Shown here: piece after piece, positions 41,913-50,743 of the stretch
How the letters are laid out: every line of letters starts with the position of its first letter
Numbering within the stretch: the first letter of the stretch is position 1
NCBI GenBank assembly: GCA_031265355.1
Contig: JAISCT010000017.1
Coordinates: 1 to 64,000 of the forward strand
Direction of reading: 5' to 3'
DNA: 64,000 bases
Source of the DNA: Oscillospiraceae bacterium
Lineage (GTDB): Bacteria; Bacillota; Clostridia; Oscillospirales; UBA929
Position numbers and translations under genes: made by a program
The notes under the pieces: model-generated
The model's input: only the letters and a program-made list of their open reading frames with translations
What the model was told of the DNA's origin: nothing
Databases searched by the model: none

Positions 41913-42060
41913 ACCGAAACACCTCCAGGAAAAATAAAACGCGGGCGACAACGCCCGCGCAGACATCTTCGAACACCCCACGCCGCGCGCGGAGCAAAAC
42001 CCGATGTGAACCGGCCGTCGAAGACGGACGGTGAGAGCGGTGCGGCCCTTCTTTCTTTTC
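41913..42060 (-). ncRNA. infC operon leader (L20-leader type attenuator region)
   Basis: The transcript from the promoter at 42067-42096 has an untranslated leader of about 145 nt, with inverted-repeat-rich sequence (GACGGCCGG.., CGTCTTCGACGG) and a final terminator hairpin just before infC. In low-GC Firmicutes the same location holds the L20 leader, where L20 binding favours the terminator. I could not verify the L20-binding pseudoknot by eye; class assignment rests on gene order and architecture. Confidence 0.65.
41929..41958 (-). terminator. Attenuator terminator in the infC leader
   Basis: On the minus strand GCGGGCG-TTGT-CGCCCGC is followed by GTTTTATTTTT. The poly-U tract ends only a few nucleotides before the infC Shine-Dalgarno, so this is a conditional terminator rather than a gene end. 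Confidence 0.88.
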
Positions 42061-42066
42061 CAGCTT

Positions 42067-42096
42067 ATTATAGCAGGCCCCTTTGGCGGGTGTCAA
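42067..42096 (-). promoter_or_regulatory. Sigma-A promoter of the infC operon
   Basis: On the minus strand -35 TTGACA (42091-42096) and -10 TATAAT (42067-42072), both perfect, with an 18-nt spacer. Region 42097-42454 upstream holds no gene; it is AT-rich to about 42220, then GC-rich up to the glycoside hydrolase start, with only a weak possible promoter (TTGTTT with TAAAAA near 42182-42210). Confidence 0.9.
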
Positions 42097-42454
42097 GCAT
42101 TTTTTTGCCTGGGTGCTTTCAAACGATCTTATGAAGTCATAAAAAGCACTATTTTTATCAAAAAATAACAAATCGAAGTCCTTGTTTTTCCAAAATTTTT
42201 GTGATAAAAATATAAACGATGTATGGGATGGCAAACGGAAGTCGTGTAATTCCGAGGCCTTTGGGCTGCAAACGTTCCGGGCGGTTTGGCACTGTCGCCT
42301 TTCAAGGAAAGCGTCCGCTTGATGTGCAGAGAAAGCGGCCGCCGGCAGGGCCCTGTGTGCAGACAGCTCCGCGCGGGAATGATTACCGGGCCGGGTCACG
42401 GCAATCCGACTTGCGGGTATGTGCCTGTACAAATCGACGTATGGAGGTGCGAAA

Positions 42455-45400
42455 ATGCTGCGAAAATTCACCGTCTTTTTCCTCTGCTTCCTGCTTGTTT
42501 TTTCTCTGTTCCCCGTAACGACCACCGTCTTGGCCGCGGACGGACCGGACACATCTCGGCCGGGGCTTCGCGCGGACTATTACATTGCCGATTATGTGGG
42601 CAGTGACAAGCTGTTTTCCTCCTATTTGACGACGGCCATCGACCCAAATATCAACTTTACGGATATTTTATCCACGCTGACCGCGCGATGCGGCCGTTCG
42701 GAATATGTGGCCGTGCGTTGGACCGGCTGGGTCCTGTGCCCGGGTACAGGCACCAAAACCGTGACCGTTCAGACGTCTACAGACGACACCTGCCGGGTGT
42801 GGATAGGCGACACAAAGGTCGTCGATTGGTGGACCGGCTCATGGGATTCCGGCAATACTTCTTACGGACACAACCTGACGACCGTCACGCTGGAAGGGGG
42901 CCAATGGTACCCGTTCAAGATGGAATACTGCCAAGGTTACGGCGGGGCTTTTGCGCGGATTCGCTGGACGACGACCGGCGGTTCCGGCAATGTCACAAAT
43001 ACGGTGATCCCGGCGGCGAATTTCTGCTTGGACAGCGGCTTCCCCAACCCGCCCGCAATGACTTCAATAGACACATCCGACATCCAATCCGGCACAATCC
43101 GTCTGACCGTCAACGACTTCAGACCCTCCACAAAGCTGGTCGTCTACCGGGACGGCGACACGTATAAACAAAATCCGGTCGACACAATCACCGGCCCGGC
43201 GATTGCGGAAAACACACTCACCTACGCATTGCCCGCCGGGTTCAAAGCCGGAGGCTATTATTTCGTCGCGGCAGACGGCGATGTGGAAGTCAGAGGCCCC
43301 AGTTTTTCGTACATAGACCTGCGAGAAATACCGAGACCCGAATACCCGCGCCCCGACTACGCAAGGGATTACGCGTGGGAAACGCTGAACGGCGCGTGGG
43401 ATTTCTTCAACAACAGAAGCAACGTGTCGGACACGGATTTTGCGAAAGACGGGATCCCAGCACAGTACAAATCGACCATCATGGTGCCGTTCCCTTGGCA
43501 GTCGCCGGCCTCCGGCATATATGACACGACGCACCCGGGGACAGCCGCGAACAGGTATGCTTGGTATCGAAGGAGCATCACCCCTTCCTCCGAAAAATAC
43601 GGAGACGGGAAGCGCGTTTACCTGCGATTTGGCGCGGTGGACGCCAACTGCTGGGTTTACGTCAACGGCACGGAGGTGGGCAGCCACGTCGGCGGCTACA
43701 CCCCGTTTGAATTCGACATCACCGACTACGTGACGCTGGACGCGGAAAATTCCGTCGCGGTGCGGGTCATCGACGGAGGCAACTGGGGGAACCAGAGCTC
43801 TTTTGTCGCGCTGATAGGCAAACAGGGCACCAACGCCCCTGTCGGCTACACGGCGACGTCCGGCATTTGGCAGTCGGTGATCTTAGAGGGGCGTCATTCC
43901 AAAACCCAGCTGGGGTATGTCCACGTGGATCCTCTGGTCAACAACGGGGCCGCCGTCGTCGACGAGAACCTAAACGATTTGACCCACGGCGTCGTTCCGA
44001 AGGACGGCGCGGCGAAATTCTTGCTGAAAGTCGTGGGCGGCGCGGGCAAAACGGTTGATTTCATCTACCATTTTGAGAGCAAGATCTGGGACGATGCGCA
44101 GGGCGCCTATGTCCCGACCTCGCCGTCCTCGGCGGTTTCCGGGACGAAGCAAATCGTCGTCCCGGCCGGCGAAGACGTTTATCTGCCCGACGCGTTTGTC
44201 GTCCCGGTTCCGGATCAGCAGCTGTGGTATCCGGACGCCCCGGTTCTCTACGTCGGCGCCGTCAAGCTGGTGGAAGGCGCGAGTGTGCTGGACGAAGTGA
44301 CAATGCATTTCGGCCAGCGCTCGATCCAGAATGCCTACTGGGAAACGAGCCCGGCCGCCGGCAACGATCGGTATCAGTACACCCTGCTGAACAACAAGCC
44401 GATTTTCATGGCGGGGCTGCTCGACCAAGGCTTCTGGGAAGAAGGGCTTTATACGGCTCCCTCCGAAGCGGCGCTCAAGTTTGACATCACCGAGATGCGC
44501 GCCAACGGCTTCAACATGATCCGGAAGCACATCAAGATTGAGGACCCGCTGCAATACCTTTGGGCCGACAGGCTGGGCATGATGTTTTGGCAGGATATGC
44601 CCGAAGCCACACAGATGAACGGTTCCGCCAGCAATCCCAACCCGGCCGGGCGCGCCCTGTACGAGAGTTCGCTTGATGAACTGATCGAGAGGGACTACAA
44701 CAGCCCGTCGAGAGTCGCATATATCTTGTTTAACGAGACGTGGGGTGTGAGCAATTCCAGTGCCAACGACGCGGCCTGGATTGCCTCGCTTTATAACCGG
44801 GTGAAAGGCAAGGACACGTCGGGCCGGATCGTCGAAGATATGTCGCCGTGCAACCGAGACCATCTCCAGCCCACGGACCTCCACACGTTCCACATGTATC
44901 CCGGCAGCTGGTCCGGCGCCAGGAGCGAGTTTTTGGGTTACTTAAACAACCTGTACATCGGCTCCACGTACAACATGGCGCGCTGGGGCGCCGCCTCCAC
45001 CTACACCCAGGACGGCGATCCCTTCTTCAACTCCGAGTACGGCGGCGTGCCGTCCAACGGCGGCGACAACGATATCTCATGGTGCTTCAAGTATCAGACC
45101 GACATCCAAAGGCTGGGCCAAAAGCTGCAAGGCTATGTCTATACGGAGCCTTTCGACGTCCAGTACGAGCGCAACGGTTTCCTGAAATACGACAGATCGC
45201 GCAAGGAAATGGGCTACGGTGATCTGGCGTACGGAGGCGACATGTCGCCCGCGTACCTGAACGCGCAGGAATATGTGGGCGTGGACGGGAACCCCATGGT
45301 CACACTTGCGCCCGGAGATCGATACAGCGCCACATTTGGCATGATCCGCTGGTCCGACGACACAAAATACCAAGGTCCGTTCACGCTGAAATGGCGTGTT

Positions 45401-47317
45401 GACGGCACAGACCGGTTCGGCAATCAGATCAGCACGGATTTGGTCGACGGGTTCCGCGGCGCACAGTCGATCACGTACGCCCCATATCTGTACGAGACCG
45501 TACCGTTTGCGTTCACCGTACCGGTCATGAGTCGTTTCCGGAGATTCGCCGGTACCGTCACCGTTTGGATCGAAGACGGCCGTCAAGAGACGATAGCGAA
45601 GAACTTTGTCAACTTCAAGGTCGTCGCGCCGGGCGCCACCGAGGCCGCCGAGAAGATCGCGGACAACGCGTTTGTGCTGCGCCAGACGACGCCGGTGTCC
45701 AACACAAATACCGGTTCGGTGGCCGGACTCAAAACAGGCGCTCTGACCTACGAATATACCGTACCGGACGACTTCGACGCGGATGATCTCACATCGCTCA
45801 GGCTGGTCGCCGAATTGGCCGCCGTCCAGAAGCTCAGCACAAACGGCAATTCGACCCACCGGCCGCAGACGGCGGAAAACTACGAGACGCCGTCCGACGT
45901 CGCCGTGACGATCAACGGAATCCCTGTGAGCGGCCGCATATTCTTGCCCGACGGTCCCAACGACATGCGCGCCATCTTAAACCTCAACGCCGCCTCACCC
46001 AGCGCGTCCGCGAGCGGCAGCGCCAACGGCGGCTACGGCTATCTTGTCAACATCGACCTTGACAGGGACACCGTCGCACTGCTGAAACAGCAGCTCAAAA
46101 CAGATCCCAAGCTGACCGTTGTATACGAGGTCAAAAACGACGCCGCGCACAAAAACGGGGTGCGCGCATACACCGAAAGCAACGGGCGCTACGCCGTGAG
46201 TCCCAGCGTCGTGCTCAACCCGCCCGACCTTTACCACAAGAGCGGCCCGGCGTCTGCGGAGCCCCTCGCATTTGACGCCCCGCTTCCGAGTGCGAACTAC
46301 ACCGTCGAGGCCCTTGTGACCGGACCCGAAGCCCAAATCGAGGCCGGCTACGCCATCGCGGTGCACGACACTTCCGTGACGGTGACTGGGAGCGGCGTCC
46401 ATCAGACGGCCACCGTCGACGCGGCGATTCGCAAAATCAGAGTGACGTTCTTCGAGGAGCAGATCCGCGTGTACGCAAACGACGACCCGCAGCCCGTCAT
46501 AGACGTCTACGGCGACGCATTTGCGGACACCGACGTGACCGTTTCCGGCTCCTTGGCGGATGTACGGGTCATGCCCGAGACGTTCTCGGATCTGCCCGCC
46601 TATTTCCTGTCCGCGGCGTATGGCGGCGGCAAGATAAAAGCCAGTTTCGTAAACCAGGGCCATGAAAATACCCCCGTCTACTTGATCGCCGCCGTCTACA
46701 ACGGCGACGGCAAACTCGTCAAGATCGAGACGGGCGACCCGCTGGATGTGCATACGAACCAGGTATTTGTCAAAGAATTCGATTTAAACATAAGCGAGTA
46801 CGCGGGATGCACATTCAAGACGTTTGCCTGGCGGGCGGATTCTTATCTCCCCTTGGCCGATACCGCTTCACCCGCCGTGAAGATCGAACGCATTGTCAGC
46901 AACTCCACCTCGTCGCCCGCGGGCGAATCGGTCGAAAATCTCATCGACAACAACACGGCGACCAAATTGTTCACAAACGACGTGCCGCTCATCGTCGACA
47001 TCGAATACTCCACCCCGGTCACGATTGATTCCTTCAGGGTCGGCATTGCCAACGACACCGCCAGTTACACCGGACGCAACCCGCGGGCGTTTACGATTGC
47101 CGGGTCAGACGACGGGGTCAATTACGACGAGCCCTTCTACACCACGAGCAACGCCGGCCTGCCCACGACCAACTTCGCCTTGGCGCACTTCTCTCTGGCC
47201 GCTCCGGCAACCTATCAGTACTACAGGCTGCGGATCACGTCAAACGTCTCCGGCACCGGCATGCAATTCTCCGAATTCAACCTGATCGGAGACTTCAATC
47301 GCGGCGATTTCAGTTAG
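42455..47317 (+). CDS. Secreted glycoside hydrolase family 2 enzyme with PA14 and F5/8-type C domains
   Basis: A 1620-residue protein. Signal peptide residues 1-27 (FFLCFLLVFSLFP, cleavage after VLA). A PA14-like domain (about 33-190: GLRADYYIADYVGSD, FKMEYCQGYGGAFARIRW) is followed by a GH2 sugar-binding domain (about 300-460: RRSITP, RFGAVDANCWVYVNGTEVG), an Ig-like domain, and the GH2 TIM barrel with acid/base Glu761 in LFNETWG and nucleophile Glu861 in NSEYGG. Beta-sandwich modules lead to a C-terminal discoidin/CBM32-like domain (about 1470-1615). Substrate (beta-galactoside, mannoside or glucuronide) cannot be assigned. No LPXTG, SLH or dockerin is seen, so it is probably released. ATG 42455 follows GGAGGTG. 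Confidence 0.9.
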   Translation: MLRKFTVFFLCFLLVFSLFPVTTTVLAADGPDTSRPGLRADYYIADYVGSDKLFSSYLTTAIDPNINFTDILSTLTARCGRSEYVAVRWTGWVLCPGTGTKTVTVQTSTDDTCRVWIGDTKVVDWWTGSWDSGNTSYGHNLTTVTLEGGQWYPFKMEYCQGYGGAFARIRWTTTGGSGNVTNTVIPAANFCLDSGFPNPPAMTSIDTSDIQSGTIRLTVNDFRPSTKLVVYRDGDTYKQNPVDTITGPAIAENTLTYALPAGFKAGGYYFVAADGDVEVRGPSFSYIDLREIPRPEYPRPDYARDYAWETLNGAWDFFNNRSNVSDTDFAKDGIPAQYKSTIMVPFPWQSPASGIYDTTHPGTAANRYAWYRRSITPSSEKYGDGKRVYLRFGAVDANCWVYVNGTEVGSHVGGYTPFEFDITDYVTLDAENSVAVRVIDGGNWGNQSSFVALIGKQGTNAPVGYTATSGIWQSVILEGRHSKTQLGYVHVDPLVNNGAAVVDENLNDLTHGVVPKDGAAKFLLKVVGGAGKTVDFIYHFESKIWDDAQGAYVPTSPSSAVSGTKQIVVPAGEDVYLPDAFVVPVPDQQLWYPDAPVLYVGAVKLVEGASVLDEVTMHFGQRSIQNAYWETSPAAGNDRYQYTLLNNKPIFMAGLLDQGFWEEGLYTAPSEAALKFDITEMRANGFNMIRKHIKIEDPLQYLWADRLGMMFWQDMPEATQMNGSASNPNPAGRALYESSLDELIERDYNSPSRVAYILFNETWGVSNSSANDAAWIASLYNRVKGKDTSGRIVEDMSPCNRDHLQPTDLHTFHMYPGSWSGARSEFLGYLNNLYIGSTYNMARWGAASTYTQDGDPFFNSEYGGVPSNGGDNDISWCFKYQTDIQRLGQKLQGYVYTEPFDVQYERNGFLKYDRSRKEMGYGDLAYGGDMSPAYLNAQEYVGVDGNPMVTLAPGDRYSATFGMIRWSDDTKYQGPFTLKWRVDGTDRFGNQISTDLVDGFRGAQSITYAPYLYETVPFAFTVPVMSRFRRFAGTVTVWIEDGRQETIAKNFVNFKVVAPGATEAAEKIADNAFVLRQTTPVSNTNTGSVAGLKTGALTYEYTVPDDFDADDLTSLRLVAELAAVQKLSTNGNSTHRPQTAENYETPSDVAVTINGIPVSGRIFLPDGPNDMRAILNLNAASPSASASGSANGGYGYLVNIDLDRDTVALLKQQLKTDPKLTVVYEVKNDAAHKNGVRAYTESNGRYAVSPSVVLNPPDLYHKSGPASAEPLAFDAPLPSANYTVEALVTGPEAQIEAGYAIAVHDTSVTVTGSGVHQTATVDAAIRKIRVTFFEEQIRVYANDDPQPVIDVYGDAFADTDVTVSGSLADVRVMPETFSDLPAYFLSAAYGGGKIKASFVNQGHENTPVYLIAAVYNGDGKLVKIETGDPLDVHTNQVFVKEFDLNISEYAGCTFKTFAWRADSYLPLADTASPAVKIERIVSNSTSSPAGESVENLIDNNTATKLFTNDVPLIVDIEYSTPVTIDSFRVGIANDTASYTGRNPRAFTIAGSDDGVNYDEPFYTTSNAGLPTTNFALAHFSLAAPATYQYYRLRITSNVSGTGMQFSEFNLIGDFNRGDFS

Positions 47318-47344
47318 CAATCAGGCAAACGCCCCATGAGAAGA

Positions 47345-47385
47345 GGCCTGCGGCGTCCTGTTTTTCAGGACACCGCGGGTCTTTT
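47345..47385 (+). terminator. Rho-independent terminator of the GH2 gene
   Basis: A 16-bp stem with two G-U type pairs and one mismatch (GGCCTGCGGCGTCCTG with CAGGACACCGCGGGTC), T5 loop, then TTTT. It is 27 nt after the stop codon; the hairpin probably serves the convergent kinase gene too. Confidence 0.88.
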
Positions 47386-47420
47386 CCCCATGGAAGAACA
47401 CAGCTCCCGATACCCCACCG

Positions 47421-49595
47421 TCACTGCGCCGCGAAGGTCACCGTCACTTTGAAGAGATCCCCATCGATGTCCACGTCGAGCCGGCCGCCGCAGAGGCGGG
47501 CGAAGCTCTCCGCGATCGAGAGGCCCAGGCCGCTGCCCTCCGTCGTGCGGGACGCGTCGCCGCGGGCGAAACGCTGTAAAATCTCCTCTTTGGTAAAATT
47601 CATCTCGTATCCCGCCGTGTTGCGGAGGAGTATGCGGGCGCTGTCCGTCCCCGCCTCCAAGTCCACGTACACCCGGGTGCCCGGTTGCGCGTACTTGAGC
47701 GCGTTGTCCAGCAGGTTTTGCAGTACGCGGTAGAGCTTACGGCCGTCGGCGTAAAGCTCCACCGGGTGCTCCGGCAGCCGGAGCCGCAGTATCAGGGACG
47801 ACGCGTCGATGCGGTCGCGCATGTCCGCCACCGTCTGCTCTACCAGCTTTTTGAGGTCCAGCGTCTCCAGTTCGAGTGCGATGTCGCCGCTCGTGCTCTT
47901 CGAGAGGTCGAACAGGTCAACCAGGAGATGTCTCAGCCGCTCGGCCTTCTCCGCCAGTACGGACACATAATCCCGCGCGGTGTCGGAGAGAGTCTCCTCC
48001 CGCGAGAGCAGCTCGATGTACCCTATCAGGGAGGTGAGCGGCGTCTTCAGGTCGTGGGAGACATTGGTGACAAGCGCCGTCTTCATCTTCTCCGCCCTCA
48101 GCTGCTCCGCCAGGCTCGCGTCGAACCCCCGAGTGATCTCCCGGTAGGTCCGCCGATTGGCCAGCACGTACCAAACGGTGCCCGGCAGCATGAGTGCGAG
48201 AAAGACGAGCACATAGCCGGTCCTCCAAGTCTCTCCCACCACCACTACCAGCAGACCGAGTATCGTGCCGAGGCAGATATAGACAAGCTGCCGCCTGAAG
48301 AGCCGCTTGGTCGGCGGATGCCCGGCCCAGGGCCGCCAAGAGACGAGCGCCCGGAGGAAGCGGCTGGCCCCGCGCAGGATCCGGCCGATCAGACTGTGGG
48401 TGAAAAATCGGCCGTCCTTGGCCTGCCGGACCAGGGACAGAAACACCGCCAGCCAGGGAACGGAGACCCCCACCCCCGCCGCGCCGACTGTCCATGGGAT
48501 CACGATCTCTTCGTAATAGGACCCCGTCGAAAATCCGCCGCTGTACGCGATTGACACAATCAATGTGAACAGCAGCGGCAGACCCGCGCACAGCAGCGTC
48601 AGATGACATTCGCCCCAGACTCGGTCGAGAAAAAACCGGCGCGTCCCGCTGTCGGCCGTCCGGCCGGCGCCGATGCACAGGAGGATCAACAGGAGCAACA
48701 GCAGGAGACCCAGTGCCGCCAACACGTACAGGTACGGCAGGATCAAGGCGCGGCCGATGCCCCACGCCTGCTGCTTTTCCGCAACCTGCGTCTCGTCCAG
48801 CGTGAGATAGACGTCGTATTTGGGCGACGGCGTCGGCCAACCTGCGCCCGCTTTCAGCGAACGCTGCAGCGCCGTCCCGAAATCCCACTGCTCATTTTCG
48901 TAGATAATATGGTATGCAGACCGCGGAAACACCGACGCGCCGTTCGGGATAAAGCCCACGCTCCGCGCATCGGACGCCACGTAGTAGTCCCGTACCAAGC
49001 TGCCCGGATACAGCAATCCCTGCGGCAGAGACGGTGTCCGCTGAAAGATCTCATAGGCCGTCTGTATCGCCTCCGTCAGCATATCCATCCGCGTATCGGC
49101 CGACAACTCGCCAAAGGAGGGCCAAAACGATATCTCCATGGTGAGATCTCCCGGCAGCGACACCTCTGGCAAGCTTATCATCTGCGGCAGCAGCATTTTT
49201 ATGGACCATTTCTCTCGCCGGTAGGAAACCAAGATATCGTCCTCGTAGTGCCAGTTATGGCTGCGCACTTGCCTGCTCTCATCCGCGACGCTGAAGGCGT
49301 GTACAAACAGCGTCTCCAAATCTGTGTCCTCGAAGTATATGGGCGGGTCACTTTGAAACGGCTGCGTAGCGCGGTAGACCGCGTCGCCCACCTCACGCCT
49401 GAAAATCTGGCTGTCCAGATAGGTCGGCACCACCAGACTCTCAAATTGGATATTCCGCTGTCGCATGAGCAGCGTACAGAAGTACACCTCGACGCACAGC
49501 GCCGTCACCGCGGCCACCGCACCGAGGAAGAGCAGCGCGCGAACCGCGCGCCGGCTAAGGACGCTTTTCAGGGTGTTTTTCCATCTTGTAGCCAA
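47421..49595 (-). CDS. Membrane sensor histidine kinase
   Basis: A 724-residue protein. One N-terminal transmembrane helix (ALLFLGAVAAVTALCVEVYF, residues 20-39), an extracytoplasmic region of about 240 residues, and a cluster of further helices (residues 285-490: YLYVLAALGLLLLLLLILLC and others) precede the kinase core. HisKA has the phospho-acceptor VSHDLKTPLTSL; the ATPase domain has the N-box LLDNALKYA and G2 GSGLGLSIA, with the usual G1 DxGxG replaced by NTAGYEM, a variant seen in Clostridia. The start at 49595 overlaps the regulator gene by 41 nt; no closer start was found. Convergent to the GH2 gene. Confidence 0.92.
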   Translation of the reverse strand: MATRWKNTLKSVLSRRAVRALLFLGAVAAVTALCVEVYFCTLLMRQRNIQFESLVVPTYLDSQIFRREVGDAVYRATQPFQSDPPIYFEDTDLETLFVHAFSVADESRQVRSHNWHYEDDILVSYRREKWSIKMLLPQMISLPEVSLPGDLTMEISFWPSFGELSADTRMDMLTEAIQTAYEIFQRTPSLPQGLLYPGSLVRDYYVASDARSVGFIPNGASVFPRSAYHIIYENEQWDFGTALQRSLKAGAGWPTPSPKYDVYLTLDETQVAEKQQAWGIGRALILPYLYVLAALGLLLLLLLILLCIGAGRTADSGTRRFFLDRVWGECHLTLLCAGLPLLFTLIVSIAYSGGFSTGSYYEEIVIPWTVGAAGVGVSVPWLAVFLSLVRQAKDGRFFTHSLIGRILRGASRFLRALVSWRPWAGHPPTKRLFRRQLVYICLGTILGLLVVVVGETWRTGYVLVFLALMLPGTVWYVLANRRTYREITRGFDASLAEQLRAEKMKTALVTNVSHDLKTPLTSLIGYIELLSREETLSDTARDYVSVLAEKAERLRHLLVDLFDLSKSTSGDIALELETLDLKKLVEQTVADMRDRIDASSLILRLRLPEHPVELYADGRKLYRVLQNLLDNALKYAQPGTRVYVDLEAGTDSARILLRNTAGYEMNFTKEEILQRFARGDASRTTEGSGLGLSIAESFARLCGGRLDVDIDGDLFKVTVTFAAQ

Positions 49596-50271
49596 TGCCC
49601 CACACCACCTTTAAATAGTCCGGTTCGCGCGGGTTGATCTCGATCTTCTCGCGGATGCGCCGGATATGCACCATGACCGTGTTCTCCACCGAGTAGGACG
49701 GTTCGTGCCAGACCCGCTCGTAGATCTTCTCCGCGGAAAACACGACGCCGGCGTTTTGCATGAGCAGCGACACGATCTTGTACTCGGTGGCGGTGAGCCG
49801 CACACTCTCTCCGTCCACCAACAGCTGCTTGGCCTCCGTGTCGAGGATCAATCGGCCGTTCACAATCCGGGACGACCGGTAGCGGCTCTCGATGTCGCCC
49901 AGGGTCGTGTATCGCCGCAGCAGGCTCTTCACCCGGGCCACCAGTTCCTGCGGGTGAAAGGGCTTGGCCACATAGTCGTCCGCGCCCATTGAGAGGCCCA
50001 GAATCTTGTCGCTGTCCTCGCTCTTGGCGGAGAGGATGATGATCGGGATGTTGTCGTCCTCACGGATCCGCATCGTGGCGGAGAGACCGTCCAGCCGCGG
50101 CATCATCACATCCAGCACGATCAGCCGGATCTCCTCGCGCGAAAGGATCTCAAGCGCCTCCCGCCCGTCCGAGGCCGTATATACCTCGTACCCCTCCTGC
50201 GCGAGCAGCACCCGTATGGCCCGCGTGATCTCACGATCGTCGTCCACCACCAAAATGGTCTCCCGACCCAT
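49555..50271 (-). CDS. OmpR/PhoB-type response regulator
   Basis: A 238-residue protein. Receiver domain: VVDDDREI acidic pocket, phospho-acceptor Asp in VLDVMMPRLDG, Thr/Ser position in IIILSAKS, Lys in VAKPFHP. Winged-helix DNA-binding domain at the C-terminus (RLTATEYKIVSLLMQNAG, SVENTVMVHIRRIREKI). ATG 50271 follows GGAGGGG. The 3' end overlaps the histidine kinase gene, so they are co-expressed. Targets unknown; the nearby GH2 gene is a candidate by position only. Confidence 0.95.
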   Translation of the reverse strand: MGRETILVVDDDREITRAIRVLLAQEGYEVYTASDGREALEILSREEIRLIVLDVMMPRLDGLSATMRIREDDNIPIIILSAKSEDSDKILGLSMGADDYVAKPFHPQELVARVKSLLRRYTTLGDIESRYRSSRIVNGRLILDTEAKQLLVDGESVRLTATEYKIVSLLMQNAGVVFSAEKIYERVWHEPSYSVENTVMVHIRRIREKIEINPREPDYLKVVWGIGYKMEKHPEKRP

Positions 50272-50398
50272 CGGACTTCCCCTCCTCTTTTCGCACGCCC
50301 TCGCCAACCGTCTCTCAGCGTAACAGGAATTTCTTACGGCAGACCCGACAATTTTCTTACGATTTTCTTACGAAAATAACGTGTCCCGCAAAAGTAAA

Positions 50399-50420
50399 AA
50401 GCCCTTGAAATCAAGGACTT
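50399..50420 (-). terminator. Terminator of the tRNA-Thr/tRNA-Tyr unit
   Basis: On the minus strand AAGTCCTTGA-TT-TCAAGGGCTT followed by TTTACTTTT. It lies 26 nt past the CCA end of tRNA-Tyr. Confidence 0.85.
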
Positions 50421-50445
50421 TTCACCGCGGCGCCAGCCGCCTATT

Positions 50446-50531
50446 TGGTGGGGGAGGACGGATTCGAACCATCGAAGCGATCACGCAACAGATTTACAGT
50501 CTGCCCCCTTTGGCCACTCGGGAACTCCCCC
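50446..50531 (-). tRNA. tRNA-Tyr (anticodon GTA)
   Basis: Acceptor GGGGGAG/CTCCCCC, class II fold with long variable arm, anticodon loop CTGTAAA giving GTA, T-loop GGTTCGAATCC, discriminator A and encoded CCA at 50446-50448. Second gene of a two-tRNA unit. Confidence 0.97.
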
Positions 50532-50579
50532 CTGTCGGTTCCCCCGCAAAGACTCCGGGCGCACCGCCCGGAAGGTGGA

Positions 50580-50655
50580 TGGAGCTGGTGACCGGAATCG
50601 AACCAGCAACCTGCTGATTACAAATCAGCTGCTCTGCCGATTGAGCTACACCAGC
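50580..50655 (-). tRNA. tRNA-Thr (anticodon TGT)
   Basis: 76 nt including CCA. Acceptor GCTGGTG/CACCAGC, D-arm AGCTCAATCGGCAGAGC, anticodon stem CTGAT/ATCAG with loop TTTGTAA giving TGT (codon ACA and wobble), T-arm GGTTCGATTCC. First gene of the tRNA-Thr/tRNA-Tyr unit. Confidence 0.97.
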
Positions 50656-50698
50656 CTGTCGCGTCGCAACGGCAAAGCGCGAAGACTCAGTAATGGTT

Positions 50699-50728
50699 AT
50701 TGTAGCAGAAATCCGTCCTTCTTGTCAA
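50699..50728 (-). promoter_or_regulatory. Sigma-A promoter of the tRNA-Thr/tRNA-Tyr unit
   Basis: On the minus strand -35 TTGACA (50723-50728) and -10 TACAAT (50699-50704) with an 18-nt spacer, 43 nt before tRNA-Thr. Confidence 0.88.
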
Positions 50729-50743
50729 GGGCCGTCCCGTATT

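Noticed and set aside
41913..41981. Longer N-terminus for IF-3 starting in the leader
   Set aside because: It would translate through the attenuator hairpin and U-tract and has no ribosome site; the GGAGG lies downstream of that start.
42210..42454. Possible riboswitch upstream of the GH2 gene
   Set aside because: The GC-rich leader can fold, but I could not match it to a known class such as c-di-GMP or preQ1; no terminator or anti-terminator pair was evident.
50381..50617. 78-residue frame with GGGGRIRT...GIEPATC
   Set aside because: This is the well-known spurious translation across tRNA genes; it covers tRNA-Tyr and the 3' part of tRNA-Thr.
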